Of a stretch of DNA of 64,000 nucleotides, positions 1-8,756 are shown in pieces. Location of the stretch: positions 62,001 through 126,000 of the forward strand of contig CAYXCZ010000003.1 in NCBI GenBank assembly GCA_964463695.1, written 5' to 3'. This stretch comes from JALNZU01 sp964463695 (GTDB lineage: Bacteria > Bacteroidota > Bacteroidia > Bacteroidales > F082). A program made the translations under genes and the position numbers. Below the pieces are notes generated by a model. It was not told where the DNA came from. It ran no database searches and worked only from the letters and a program-made list of their open reading frames with translations. The stretch's first letter is position 1. Every line of letters begins with the position of its first letter.

Positions 1-244
1 CAATGAGATGATAGGTCCAGGGCAGCAGACTTACCGTGAGGTCGTGTCCGGCAACCATTTCACCAAGAGTAGCTTCATCTTCAACAGTCCAGGCTATGGC
101 ATTGCCGTTGGGATGATTACCGATCATGGCTTCAGCTTTCGATTTTGTACGCGTAGCCACTGTTACTTCAAATCCTTTTTCGAGCAGGTAGGTGACGATA
201 GGTTTTACTACCATCCCAGCTCCAAGAATCAATACTTTTTTCAT
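1..244 (-). CDS. saccharopine dehydrogenase-like protein (partial, N-terminus only)
   Basis: The reverse strand opens with an ATG at 244 and stays open to the window edge, giving about 81 residues of N-terminal sequence. It begins with a Rossmann fold (MKKVLILGAGMVVKP, with the GxGxV dinucleotide-binding pattern at residues 8-12) and continues to an SLLPWTYH stretch typical of saccharopine dehydrogenase/LYS9-type oxidoreductases. The start lies 60 nt downstream of the lysine-2-oxoglutarate reductase-like gene on the same strand, so the two are probably co-transcribed. Together they would form a split version of the bifunctional lysine-degradation enzyme, this one oxidising saccharopine to glutamate and aminoadipate semialdehyde. 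The C-terminal substrate domain lies outside the window. A plus-strand frame over the same DNA is a shadow. Confidence 0.75.
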   Translation of the reverse strand, partial: MKKVLILGAGMVVKPIVTYLLEKGFEVTVATRTKSKAEAMIGNHPNGNAIAWTVEDEATLGEMVAGHDLTVSLLPWTYHLI

Positions 245-304
245 AAATGCTTGTTACTATTAATTGTTCTGGAAAATGAGAGAAATCGTACAGAACGATC
301 TCAC

Positions 305-1606
305 CTATAGATAGTTATTTATATATTCAAATGCAGGTGTTAATTTTCCCCGATGCAGAATCAATGCTTTTTTCACTGGATTAGGAAGCACCAGATCAGC
401 GAAAGGCTGACTAAAATCGGCATCAGCAATAGCTTTCACATAAGGGAAAAGGGCATCGCCAAAACCTAAGGAAGCTTCCCGTGGCAGTTCGCTCGGAAGG
501 ATGTCGACAGCCATAATGAGCAATCCATGACCTTTGAATCCCATGCTGGGTTGACGTGAATCGGGGTTATAAACAAAAACGGGATCTTCAATTTCTGTTC
601 CTTTGTGTGTGCACTCGATGGATCCATCGGGGTCGCAGCTGATGTCGCCAATCACTTTAAGCATGGGTTCGCCCTGTGCATAAAGCTGTGCTAAATAATC
701 TTTTGTTACGATCCTTGGGTAGCGTTTGTCCCAATACATGCAGTTGAGCAACATGCTAAGTTTTGGTATATATTGTTCAAAATCACTACGATAAGCCTCA
801 GGATGTGCATAATAGTGTGAAAGATCAAATACCACAGAAGGATCAATAGGTTTAGAGAGGTCTTTCTCTCTGAAGATTACTTTATAGATAATATTTGATG
901 CGGACTCTGTTGCATCGAGTTTGAGAAGTTGTTCGGGGGTAATCTCAATTGATGGCAGAAGATTGAGGATTTCATGAGCCCCACCGGCTACATTGCCATA
1001 ACCCGTTACACCTATAACCATCGGACAAAGCTCTTTTGGCAGACCATTAGTACTAATAGCGTGTCCAACAGCTGAAATTGCTGCCCTCGCCTCCTCGAGT
1101 GAATTGTAGTTGACTGCCTGCTTTAAACCAGAAAAAGGATTCTCAACACCTTGTTCCACTAATCGTTGACCAATTGACCATAGGGAGTTGATAGCACCAG
1201 CAAGACCGGCATACCGTCCAAAAAAGATGAGACGTTTGCGCTCTTCGTTTTCAATTTTTTCGTAGTCGATGAGGTTACAACCTTTGCTCATCATCACTTT
1301 CAGCATGGGCATATTATACGATTGCCCCTTTATGACATGCGAGAAAAAGATGTACGTTTTATTCTCTTCAAAGTGATGTACAGGAATTTCCTTCACGCCA
1401 AAAATCACCTCCGCCTGTTTCAGGTCATCGGCAAGCTGCGCTCCCGCGTTCACAAATTCATTATCGCTAAAAATGCGTTTTGCCGAACGTTCAACAATAA
1501 ACTGCAAGCCTTCTTTGCTAAGTTTTCCAACATGCAGGGGAGTGATGGCTACCCTGCGCTCCATAAGATATTTGTCTTCGTGACGGATTCCAATGATTTT
1601 TGTCAT
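305..1606 (-). CDS. lysine-2-oxoglutarate reductase-like protein (saccharopine-forming, AlaDH/PNT-type N-terminus)
   Basis: This 433-residue protein starts MTKIIGIRHEDKYLMERRVA, the N-terminal pattern of alanine dehydrogenase/transhydrogenase-like domains (R..E....ERRVA). A central glycine-rich segment follows (VIGVTGYGNVAGGAHEIL, around residue 195-212), resembling the lysine-2-oxoglutarate reductase half of LKR/SDH. The family condenses lysine with 2-oxoglutarate using NAD(P)H to give saccharopine. The next gene on the strand is the matching saccharopine dehydrogenase, 60 nt away, which supports lysine degradation rather than alanine metabolism. Reaction direction and cofactor cannot be read from the sequence. 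Length is normal for a stand-alone LKR-like protein. Confidence 0.75.
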   Translation of the reverse strand: MTKIIGIRHEDKYLMERRVAITPLHVGKLSKEGLQFIVERSAKRIFSDNEFVNAGAQLADDLKQAEVIFGVKEIPVHHFEENKTYIFFSHVIKGQSYNMPMLKVMMSKGCNLIDYEKIENEERKRLIFFGRYAGLAGAINSLWSIGQRLVEQGVENPFSGLKQAVNYNSLEEARAAISAVGHAISTNGLPKELCPMVIGVTGYGNVAGGAHEILNLLPSIEITPEQLLKLDATESASNIIYKVIFREKDLSKPIDPSVVFDLSHYYAHPEAYRSDFEQYIPKLSMLLNCMYWDKRYPRIVTKDYLAQLYAQGEPMLKVIGDISCDPDGSIECTHKGTEIEDPVFVYNPDSRQPSMGFKGHGLLIMAVDILPSELPREASLGFGDALFPYVKAIADADFSQPFADLVLPNPVKKALILHRGKLTPAFEYINNYL

Positions 1607-1792
1607 ACATATTTTTTTGAAGGCACGAAATTGCTGATTTTTTTTCGATTGGCGATGTTTTCATTGTTATTATTGGAACAATAAAGGTTAATTTAGACTT
1701 TCTTTAAATAAATCCCGCAGATTTTTTCAACCGATTGCAGAAAATGAATGAAAGCGCTATACGTTAAATATGCAAAAACCAACATTTTTTAT

Positions 1793-1800
1793 TATCTTTG
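1793..1800 (+). promoter_or_regulatory. putative -7 promoter element of ppdK
   Basis: TATCTTTG matches the Bacteroidetes -7 consensus TAnnTTTG and lies 74 nt before the ppdK start codon. No convincing TTTG -33 element is seen at the usual distance. Confidence 0.5.
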
Positions 1801-1873
1801 CATTGCTTTTAAAAAAGCGTCTGAAAGCTATCCAAAACATTGATATTCAGATAAAACCTATAAATTTAATCTT

Positions 1874-4672
1874 ATGGCAAAAGCAAAGTATGTTTATTTC
1901 TTCGGCGATCGCAAAGCCGATGGAAATGCCTCTATGAAGAACCTGTTGGGCGGCAAAGGTGCTAACCTGGCAGAAATGAACCTGATTGGAATTCCCGTTC
2001 CTCCCGGTTTCACCATAACCACCGAAGTATGTACCCTTTACAATCAAAAAGGACATGATTACGTCGTTGGTTTAATCAAAAAAGAAGTTGAAGACGCTAT
2101 CCACAGCGTGGAAAAAGTAATGGGCACCAAATTCGGCGACAGAGAAAATCCTTGTCTGCTTTCGGTACGTTCAGGTTCAAGAGCCTCAATGCCCGGCATG
2201 ATGGACACCGTTCTCAACCTGGGTTTGAATGACGATGCTGTTGAAGGCATTGCCTTAAAAACCGGAAACGAACGATTCGCATGGGATAGCTACCGCCGCT
2301 TCGTACAGATGTTTGGTGATGTTGTTTTAGGCATGAAACCAAAATCAAAGGAAGATCATGATCCATTTGAAGAAATCATCGATCACCTTAAAGAAGAAAA
2401 AGGCGTTAAGCTCGATACAGATCTTTCTACTGAAGACCTGAAAGAACTCGTAAAACGTTTCAAAGCAGCTGTAAAAACAGTGACAGGAAAAGATTTCCCT
2501 GTTGATCCATGGGAACAACTATGGGGTTCTGTTATGGCTGTTTTTGATAGCTGGATGAACGAACGTGCTGTTTATTACCGTATGCTCAATAACATTCCTG
2601 AAGAATGGGGCACCGCAGTGAACGTTCAGGCTATGGTATTTGGTAACATGGGCAACAACTCAGGAACTGGTGTTGCATTCACACGTGATGCCGGTACAGG
2701 TGAAGATATTTTCAATGGAGAATACCTTCTTAATGCACAAGGTGAAGACGTGGTAGCTGGTATTCGTACCCCACAGGAAATCACCCTCGAAGGCTCACAC
2801 CGCTGGGCAGCTTTGCAAAATGTTTCGGAAGAAGTGCGCGCTTCGCAATATCCTTCCCTGGAAGAGGCAATGCCAAAAATCTATAAAGAACTCGATAGTG
2901 TTCAGCAAAAACTGGAAGATCACTACCGTGATATGCAGGATATCGAATTCACAATTCAGGAAGGTAAACTCTGGTTGCTTCAAACCCGCGGTGGAAAACG
3001 TACAGGCGCTGCTATGGTACGAATCGCAATGGAAATGCTGGAGCAAGGTGTAATCAACAAAAACGAAGCTCTTCTTCGTGTTGAACCAAACAAACTCGAC
3101 GAGTTACTTCACCCTGTTTTTGCTAAAGAAGCGCTTGCAAAAGCCAAAGCATTGGCAAAAGGCCTACCTGCTTCACCTGGTGCTGCAACCGGACAAATCG
3201 TTTTCCATGCCGACGAAGCTGAAACATGGGCTTCAACAGGAAAGAAAGTTGTTTTGGTTCGTATCGAAACATCACCTGAAGACCTTAAAGGGATGAATGT
3301 GGCTGAAGGAATTCTTACAGCCCGTGGTGGAATGACTTCACACGCTGCCGTTGTCGCACGCGGAATGGGAAAATGCTGCGTTTCAGGTGCAGGAAGCATC
3401 AAAATCGACTATAAAGCACGTACCCTGACAATGGACGGCAAAACCTTTAAAGAAGGCGATTTCATTTCACTTAACGGAAGCACCGGAGAAGTTTTTGAAG
3501 GTCGAATCGAAACCCGTGTTCCTGAAATGAGTGGATTTTTTGGCGAACTGATGGAACTGGCCGATAAAAAATCGAAAATGTATGTCAGAACCAATGCCGA
3601 CACCCCACATGATGCAGCAGTAGCGCGTAGTTTTGGAGCTAAAGGTATCGGCCTTTGCCGCACCGAGCATATGTTCTTTGGAGGAAACAAAATCGTTGCT
3701 ATGCGCGAAATGATCCTCGCTGATGACGAAGCCGGACGTCGTGTTGCACTCGACAAATTACTCCCTATCCAACGTGAAGATTTCGAAGGCATATTTGAAG
3801 CTATGCACGACCTGCCTGTAACTGTTCGCTTGCTCGATCCACCTTTACATGAGTTTGTTCCTCATGATGAAAAAGGACAGCAGGAAATGGCTGATGTAAT
3901 GGGCGTTTCTGCTGCTGTTATCAAACAAAAAGTGGAAGATCTGCACGAATTTAACCCCATGTTAGGTCATCGTGGATGTCGTTTGGGTAATACATATCCT
4001 GAAATCACCGAGATGCAGGCACGCGCCATCATCGAAGCAGCTCTTAACCTGAAAGCAAAAGGTGTAGTTACATTCCCCGAGATCATGATCCCACTTGTAG
4101 GTACTGTTGCTGAGCTCCGTATGCAGGAAGATATCGTTCGTAAAACCATTGAAAAAGTTTTTGCTGAACGTAACGACAGCATCGAATTCCTTGTTGGAAC
4201 AATGATTGAAGTGCCTCGTGCTGCAGTCACTGCTGATGAAATTGCAAAATCAGCCGAATTTTTCAGTTTTGGAACCAACGACCTCACCCAGATGACCTTC
4301 GGTTATTCACGCGATGACGCTGGCAAATTCCTTGATGTTTACAAGAAAAAAGGCATCCTGAAACATGATCCTTTTGAAGTTTTAGATCAGGAAGGCGTTG
4401 GACAATTGGTTAAAATGGCAGTTAAAAGAGGTCAGAAAACCCGTCCAAACATTAAGTTAGGTATCTGTGGTGAACATGGTGGTGAACCAAGTTCAGTGAA
4501 ATTCTGCCACACAGCAGGACTCAACTATGTAAGTTGTTCTCCTTTCCGTGTGCCAATCGCACGTCTTGCCGCTGCTCAGGCTGCTGTCGAAGAAAAGATG
4601 GCTTCCAAAGCAAAAGACGAAAAGAAAGGGAAGAAAGATAAGAAAAAAGATAAGAAAAAAGATAAGAAATAA
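1874..4672 (+). CDS. ppdK: pyruvate, phosphate dikinase
   Basis: The 932-residue enzyme interconverts pyruvate + ATP + Pi and phosphoenolpyruvate + AMP + PPi in the cytosol. The N-terminal ATP-grasp region begins near GGKGANLAEM (residues about 27-36). The phosphohistidine domain has GGMTSHAAVVARG, with the swivelling histidine at H490. The C-terminal PEP-utilising TIM barrel has the catalytic cysteine C865 in GICGEHGG and ends with SPFRVPIARLAAAQAA. About 20 extra residues follow, almost all lysine with aspartate or glutamate, which the clostridial enzyme lacks; the core is otherwise family-typical. It is monocistronic between its own promoter and a strong terminator. In fermentative Bacteroidetes it can run in either direction. 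The PPi link to the pyrophosphatase at 11803 is functional inference. Confidence 0.97.
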   Translation: MAKAKYVYFFGDRKADGNASMKNLLGGKGANLAEMNLIGIPVPPGFTITTEVCTLYNQKGHDYVVGLIKKEVEDAIHSVEKVMGTKFGDRENPCLLSVRSGSRASMPGMMDTVLNLGLNDDAVEGIALKTGNERFAWDSYRRFVQMFGDVVLGMKPKSKEDHDPFEEIIDHLKEEKGVKLDTDLSTEDLKELVKRFKAAVKTVTGKDFPVDPWEQLWGSVMAVFDSWMNERAVYYRMLNNIPEEWGTAVNVQAMVFGNMGNNSGTGVAFTRDAGTGEDIFNGEYLLNAQGEDVVAGIRTPQEITLEGSHRWAALQNVSEEVRASQYPSLEEAMPKIYKELDSVQQKLEDHYRDMQDIEFTIQEGKLWLLQTRGGKRTGAAMVRIAMEMLEQGVINKNEALLRVEPNKLDELLHPVFAKEALAKAKALAKGLPASPGAATGQIVFHADEAETWASTGKKVVLVRIETSPEDLKGMNVAEGILTARGGMTSHAAVVARGMGKCCVSGAGSIKIDYKARTLTMDGKTFKEGDFISLNGSTGEVFEGRIETRVPEMSGFFGELMELADKKSKMYVRTNADTPHDAAVARSFGAKGIGLCRTEHMFFGGNKIVAMREMILADDEAGRRVALDKLLPIQREDFEGIFEAMHDLPVTVRLLDPPLHEFVPHDEKGQQEMADVMGVSAAVIKQKVEDLHEFNPMLGHRGCRLGNTYPEITEMQARAIIEAALNLKAKGVVTFPEIMIPLVGTVAELRMQEDIVRKTIEKVFAERNDSIEFLVGTMIEVPRAAVTADEIAKSAEFFSFGTNDLTQMTFGYSRDDAGKFLDVYKKKGILKHDPFEVLDQEGVGQLVKMAVKRGQKTRPNIKLGICGEHGGEPSSVKFCHTAGLNYVSCSPFRVPIARLAAAQAAVEEKMASKAKDEKKGKKDKKKDKKKDKK

Positions 4673-4690
4673 TTTTTCTTACTGCATAAT

Positions 4691-4723
4691 AAACGCCGGT
4701 CTGTTTAGATCGGCGTTTTTTTT
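4691..4723 (+). terminator. intrinsic terminator of ppdK
   Basis: ACGCCG-GTC pairs with GAT-CGGCGT around a short TGTTTA loop, directly followed by a run of nine T residues, about 20 nt after the ppdK stop codon. Confidence 0.9.
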
Positions 4724-4796
4724 GTCAAAATATTGACCTCCATTGACAAATCATTGGCTAGCAATATCTTTTATTTAGATTAAGATATTAATGTTA

Positions 4797-5927
4797 TTAT
4801 CCAGTGATGAAATCCATATAGTTATTTATATTTACTAATTGAAAAATTTGATCTGAATAAGATTTCGCAAAACTCATGGGAGCTCTAACTTTTGAATCCT
4901 GATTAAACTTAAATTCATACGCATGCAAAATGCCATCAAATTCTTCAATATAGTCAATCTCTTGTTGATTTCTTGTCCGCCAAAAATATCTATTGCAATA
5001 CTGGTTTTGATAAGTGATTTTTTTCAACCGCTCAGTCATGAGGAAATTTTCCCATAAAGCCCCCTTGTCATTCCGCAAACTGATAGGGGTAAAATTGTTA
5101 ATAAGGCTGTTGCGGATACCGTTATCGTAGAAATACACTTTTCTTGATTTGCGTAATTCAGTGCGAAGGTTTCTGCTAAATGAAGGCAAACGATAAACAA
5201 TAAAAGCCTGCTCAAGAAAAAAAAGATAACGTTCAATAGTTTCTTTGTCGGCACCAATGGTATTGGCGAGCTCTTGATAGCTCACTTCGTTTCCAAGTTG
5301 CAAAGCCAGTGCCTGGAGAAGTTTTTCGAGAAGATAAGGTTTTTTAATACTTTCTAGCGAGAACAGATCTTTGTAAAGCAGGCTGTCACTGAGTTGCTGT
5401 AAAATTCTCTTTTCATCACCTGGATGATTAATCACTTCCGGATAACATCCATAAGTGAGGCGATGCTCTAAAAGTCGTTGTTCTTCAAAAAAAGATGTAT
5501 GATCTATCAATTCCTGCGTCGAAAATGGAAACAATTTATATTCAAATGCACGACCAACCATGCTTTCCTTGATTTTATCTCTAAGCTCAAACGCACTTGA
5601 CCCGGTTGCAATGACATGGAGATGCTTTAACTGGTCAGCAAGAATTTTGAGGGTCAGGCCAGCATTATTAATACGTTGCACCTCGTCAATCACAAGCAAT
5701 TCGGTTGACCTGAATAGCCTGTCGAGCTGCAACCCATCCGGCTTTTCAAACTGCGCTCTTACAGATGCATCATCAGCATTCAGCCATATTTTCTTCCCAT
5801 TGAAATTGTTAAAGACCATCTCTACCAATGTTGACTTTCCAATCTGACGTGGGCCAAATATTACCTGGATATTCTTCCTATTGAAATCCAACTCAAGTTG
5901 TTTTTGTAAAATTCTCTGAATCATCAT
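4797..5927 (-). CDS. AAA+ ATPase of the DUF4143 family
   Basis: This 376-residue protein has a Walker A motif GPRQIGKST (residues 25-33) and a Walker B motif LLVIDEVQR (77-85) in an N-terminal AAA domain. A winged-helix-like middle follows, then a C-terminal DUF4143-type domain with an endonuclease-like pattern (QQEIDYI ... YEFKF). Such ATPases are common, variably distributed and poorly characterised in Bacteroidetes; cellular function is unknown. The gene stands alone, converging with ppdK, and its neighbours give no functional hint. Two identical near-palindromes lie 18-71 nt upstream of the start codon, suggesting dedicated regulation. No frame damage is visible and the length is normal for the family. 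Confidence 0.85.
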   Translation of the reverse strand: MMIQRILQKQLELDFNRKNIQVIFGPRQIGKSTLVEMVFNNFNGKKIWLNADDASVRAQFEKPDGLQLDRLFRSTELLVIDEVQRINNAGLTLKILADQLKHLHVIATGSSAFELRDKIKESMVGRAFEYKLFPFSTQELIDHTSFFEEQRLLEHRLTYGCYPEVINHPGDEKRILQQLSDSLLYKDLFSLESIKKPYLLEKLLQALALQLGNEVSYQELANTIGADKETIERYLFFLEQAFIVYRLPSFSRNLRTELRKSRKVYFYDNGIRNSLINNFTPISLRNDKGALWENFLMTERLKKITYQNQYCNRYFWRTRNQQEIDYIEEFDGILHAYEFKFNQDSKVRAPMSFAKSYSDQIFQLVNINNYMDFITG

Positions 5928-5944
5928 GGGCCAAAAGTAGTTAA

Positions 5945-5966
5945 TTTTCGTTTCAAACCGAAAATT
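5945..5966. repeat. near-palindromic repeat, copy 1, upstream of DUF4143 ATPase
   Basis: The first 20 nt read TTTTCGTTTCAAACCGAAAA; the 22-nt unit is repeated exactly at 5977-5998. It is a palindrome (TTTTCG/CGAAAA outer arms, GTTT-C-AAAC core) with one base of asymmetry. It lies 18 nt from the ATPase start codon at 5927. Confidence 0.85.
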
Positions 5967-5976
5967 ATCTAGATAT

Positions 5977-5998
5977 TTTTCGTTTCAAACCGAAAATT
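5977..5998. repeat. near-palindromic repeat, copy 2, upstream of DUF4143 ATPase
   Basis: An exact copy of the 5945-5966 unit, shifted by 32 bp (about three helical turns), so both copies would face the same side of the DNA. This spacing fits a cooperative operator better than chance duplication. Confidence 0.85.
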
Positions 5999-6324
5999 GC
6001 ATAAATACCTCTGAAACTTAACGACAGCAAGGGCTGTAGAACTTGCCATTTTATTTCTATCCAATTCTTATGAAAAGAAACTGTCCAAATGATCATTAAA
6101 GGCAACACTTATATAAATAACACCCGTAGTGAATCTAAATGAAAAATTGCAGCTACCGCCACTCGTTTGGCGGATACGTTGGTTTATCTTAAGGTAAAGG
6201 TAATTTTCATTTCCCATCTTATCGAAAAACTGAGGCTTTTACTTTTTTCAATGAAACATGACTGAAATATATCGTTAATGAGATTTCTTTCACCTGAGAG
6301 GAATCCAGTGAAAGGTCAAAAACG
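5999..6324. other. intergenic region, mostly featureless
   Basis: No plausible gene is seen. The only structure is a small hairpin at 6156-6173 (CCGCCA ... TGGCGG, six-base loop) without a following T-run. The function of the hairpin is unknown. Confidence 0.4.
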
Positions 6325-6332
6325 TATATTTG
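6325..6332 (+). promoter_or_regulatory. putative -7 promoter element of the FucP-like permease gene
   Basis: TATATTTG matches TAnnTTTG and lies 22 nt before the ATG at 6354, giving a short leader. It favours this ATG over an upstream overlapping frame starting at 6278. Confidence 0.55.
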
Positions 6333-6353
6333 CTTCACAAATAAAATCACATT

Positions 6354-7685
6354 ATGACACAAGCATCATCCTCAGCGCAGAAAAACAATTTTGTTCCCTT
6401 ATTGATTATTGGAATACTCTTTTTCGTTTTTGGTTTTGTCACATGGATCAATGGGGCGCTCATCCCTATCCTTAAAACAACCTGTCAGCTATCGGATTTT
6501 ATGTCATATTTTGTGACTTTTGCTTTTTATATCTCCTATTTTGTCATGGCACTTCCCTCTTCCTGGATCTTAAAGAAAACCGGTTTTCGCAATGGGATGA
6601 CTATCGGACTTCTGGTAATGACTTTAGGGGCATTGATTTTTATTCCTGCAGCTCTGGAAAGATCCTATATTGTTTTTCTTATTGGTTTGTTTACAATAGG
6701 CACTGGTTTGGCACTGCTTCAAACAGCCGTTAATCCGTATGTGACCATCCTTGGGCCGCTGGAGAGCGCTGCTAAACGCATCAGTATCATGGGTATTGCA
6801 AATAAATTTGCAGGCGTGCTCGCCCCTGTTGTTCTTGCCTCTGTCGTGCTTAAAAATGCCACTGAACTCAACGAACAGCTGGCCCTTGCAACTGATCCTG
6901 CGATGCATGCACAACTACTCGACGAACTTTCCCATCGCCTGATATTTCCATACCTGCTTATGGCAGGATTTTTAATTGCTCTTGCTATCTTCATACGCTT
7001 CACACATTTACCCGAAATAGCCATCGATGAAGAAGATGAAACACAGAAATCAGATACTAAAAAAACTGTTTTCGCATTTCCCAATCTTATTTTTGGGGTG
7101 ATCGCTTTGTTCTTTTATGTTGGTGTTGAGGTTGTGGCAGGTGATACGATCATACGTTATGGCGATTCACTTGGCATCTCGATGGACTCTGCAAAATATT
7201 TTACTTCGCTTATGTTAGTATTTATGGTTGTTGGATACTTTGTCGGCGTAGCACTCATTCCCAAGTATTTAAGTCAGAAGAACGCATTGATAGCCTGCTC
7301 ACTTAGCGGTATTGTTTTCACACTTATGGCTATTTTCACTTCTACTCAACTCAACTTTTCAATGCCTTTTATCGATTTTACCACCTTTCAGGGCATTGAG
7401 TTAACGATTCCTTATACTGTTCTTTTTGTTGCTCTGTTGGGACTTTCAAATAGTTTGGTTTGGCCTGCCATTTGGCCGCTTGCACTCGAAGGTGTAGGCC
7501 GGTTCACTAAAACAGGTTCTGCGATGCTAATCATGGCAATTGCCGGCGGAGCTACCATTCCACTCCTTTATGGATATCTTGCTGAAATTACTTCAACACA
7601 AGCCGCTTATTGGATCTGTATTCCTTCTTACCTTATCATTTTAATCTTTGCTTTATCTGTCCATCGCAAAAAACAAACGACTTAA
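6354..7685 (+). CDS. FucP/GluP-type sugar:proton symporter (MFS)
   Basis: This 443-residue polytopic membrane protein has about 12 hydrophobic segments. The N-terminal segment FGFVTWINGALIPILK and the TGLALLQTAVNPYVTILGP stretch are hallmarks of the fucose/glucose/galactose permease branch of the major facilitator superfamily. The family imports hexoses or deoxyhexoses across the inner membrane with protons (some with Na+). The exact sugar cannot be assigned: no sugar kinase, isomerase or regulator flanks it. A TAnnTTTG promoter element lies just upstream, and the next gene on the strand is an unrelated exporter-type transporter 126 nt away. Confidence 0.88.
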   Translation: MTQASSSAQKNNFVPLLIIGILFFVFGFVTWINGALIPILKTTCQLSDFMSYFVTFAFYISYFVMALPSSWILKKTGFRNGMTIGLLVMTLGALIFIPAALERSYIVFLIGLFTIGTGLALLQTAVNPYVTILGPLESAAKRISIMGIANKFAGVLAPVVLASVVLKNATELNEQLALATDPAMHAQLLDELSHRLIFPYLLMAGFLIALAIFIRFTHLPEIAIDEEDETQKSDTKKTVFAFPNLIFGVIALFFYVGVEVVAGDTIIRYGDSLGISMDSAKYFTSLMLVFMVVGYFVGVALIPKYLSQKNALIACSLSGIVFTLMAIFTSTQLNFSMPFIDFTTFQGIELTIPYTVLFVALLGLSNSLVWPAIWPLALEGVGRFTKTGSAMLIMAIAGGATIPLLYGYLAEITSTQAAYWICIPSYLIILIFALSVHRKKQTT

Positions 7686-7811
7686 TTACCAACCACGTCC
7701 ATAGTTATGAATTAAAACTTGTTGAAGGCTTCAATGAAATCAATTCGATGAACTGGTTTTGGAATTTATAGCAAGAATACGGAAATTCTGATTTAACTCT
7801 TATCAATCATA

Positions 7812-8708
7812 ATGATTCAAAATCGATTATCAACCCACATACGTGCAAATCTTCTGCTTCTTGCCGCAGCAGCTATCTGGGGACTTGCTTTTGTTGCTCA
7901 GCGTCAAGGCATGGATCATCTTGGACCTCTCACTTTTAACGGGATACGTTTTTTATTAGGTGCACTTACCTTGCTTATCTATAGCTTTTTCACAATTCCT
8001 GACTTAAAACCCAAGGATCTGATTCAACCAAGACTGTTTCTGCATGGCGTTATGGCAGGCATAGTTCTGCTATTTGCATCTGGATTTCAACAACTTGGAA
8101 TGATTTATACAACAGCTGGAAATGCTGGTTTCATCACCAGTCTGTACGTGCTTTTTGTTCCTTTGATCGGATTATTGCGCCGTAAACCATCATCATCACA
8201 AATTTGGATTGGGGCGCTTTTTGCAACAGCAGGGCTTTACTTATTATCGGTTAAAGATGGATTCAATATGCAGATTGGGGATGTTTTAGTACTAATTAGC
8301 GCTATTTTCTGGGCTTTTCATCTTATTATTCTTTCTTATATTGCCCCTCAGCATGACTACCGGCTTATTGCATTTCTTCAGTTTTTCATCACCGGATTCA
8401 TCAGTATGATATTTGCATTAATACTTGAACCTTTTGAATGGCAAGCTGTTCAAGGAGCAATGATTCCGATACTATACACAGGTATCGTTTCTGCCGGAAT
8501 CGGATTTACCCTTCAAATTGCCGGACAGCGAAAGGCACGTGCCGATCATGCAGCAATGATTTTAAGTCTCGAAGCTGTGTTTGCTCTTTTAGGCGGCTAC
8601 CTGATATTGCAGGAATATATGTCGTTGAAAGAACTTTCGGGGGCTGCGTTGATGTTGACAGGTGTCATAATAACGCAATATCTTCCTGGAAGAAAACAAC
8701 AGACCTGA
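7812..8708 (+). CDS. EamA/DMT family transporter
   Basis: This 298-residue protein has about ten hydrophobic segments arranged as two EamA repeats (roughly residues 12-145 and 158-292). The characteristic LLLAAAAIWGLAFVAQR start is followed by GAALMLTGVIITQ near the end. Drug/metabolite-transporter superfamily members of this type export or import small metabolites or amino acids across the inner membrane; the substrate is not predictable here. The 126-nt gap from the sugar permease contains no clear terminator, so co-transcription is possible. It ends facing the YitT gene, 48 nt away. Confidence 0.88.
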   Translation: MIQNRLSTHIRANLLLLAAAAIWGLAFVAQRQGMDHLGPLTFNGIRFLLGALTLLIYSFFTIPDLKPKDLIQPRLFLHGVMAGIVLLFASGFQQLGMIYTTAGNAGFITSLYVLFVPLIGLLRRKPSSSQIWIGALFATAGLYLLSVKDGFNMQIGDVLVLISAIFWAFHLIILSYIAPQHDYRLIAFLQFFITGFISMIFALILEPFEWQAVQGAMIPILYTGIVSAGIGFTLQIAGQRKARADHAAMILSLEAVFALLGGYLILQEYMSLKELSGAALMLTGVIITQYLPGRKQQT

Positions 8709-8756
8709 CACAATTGCAGCATTCTGTATAACTTTCAGGTTATACCAAAAAACGAA

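Noticed and set aside
8..310. A 100-codon plus-strand open frame at the left edge
   Set aside because: It is antisense to the saccharopine dehydrogenase start (GAG motif on minus strand) and has no coding-like composition or motifs.
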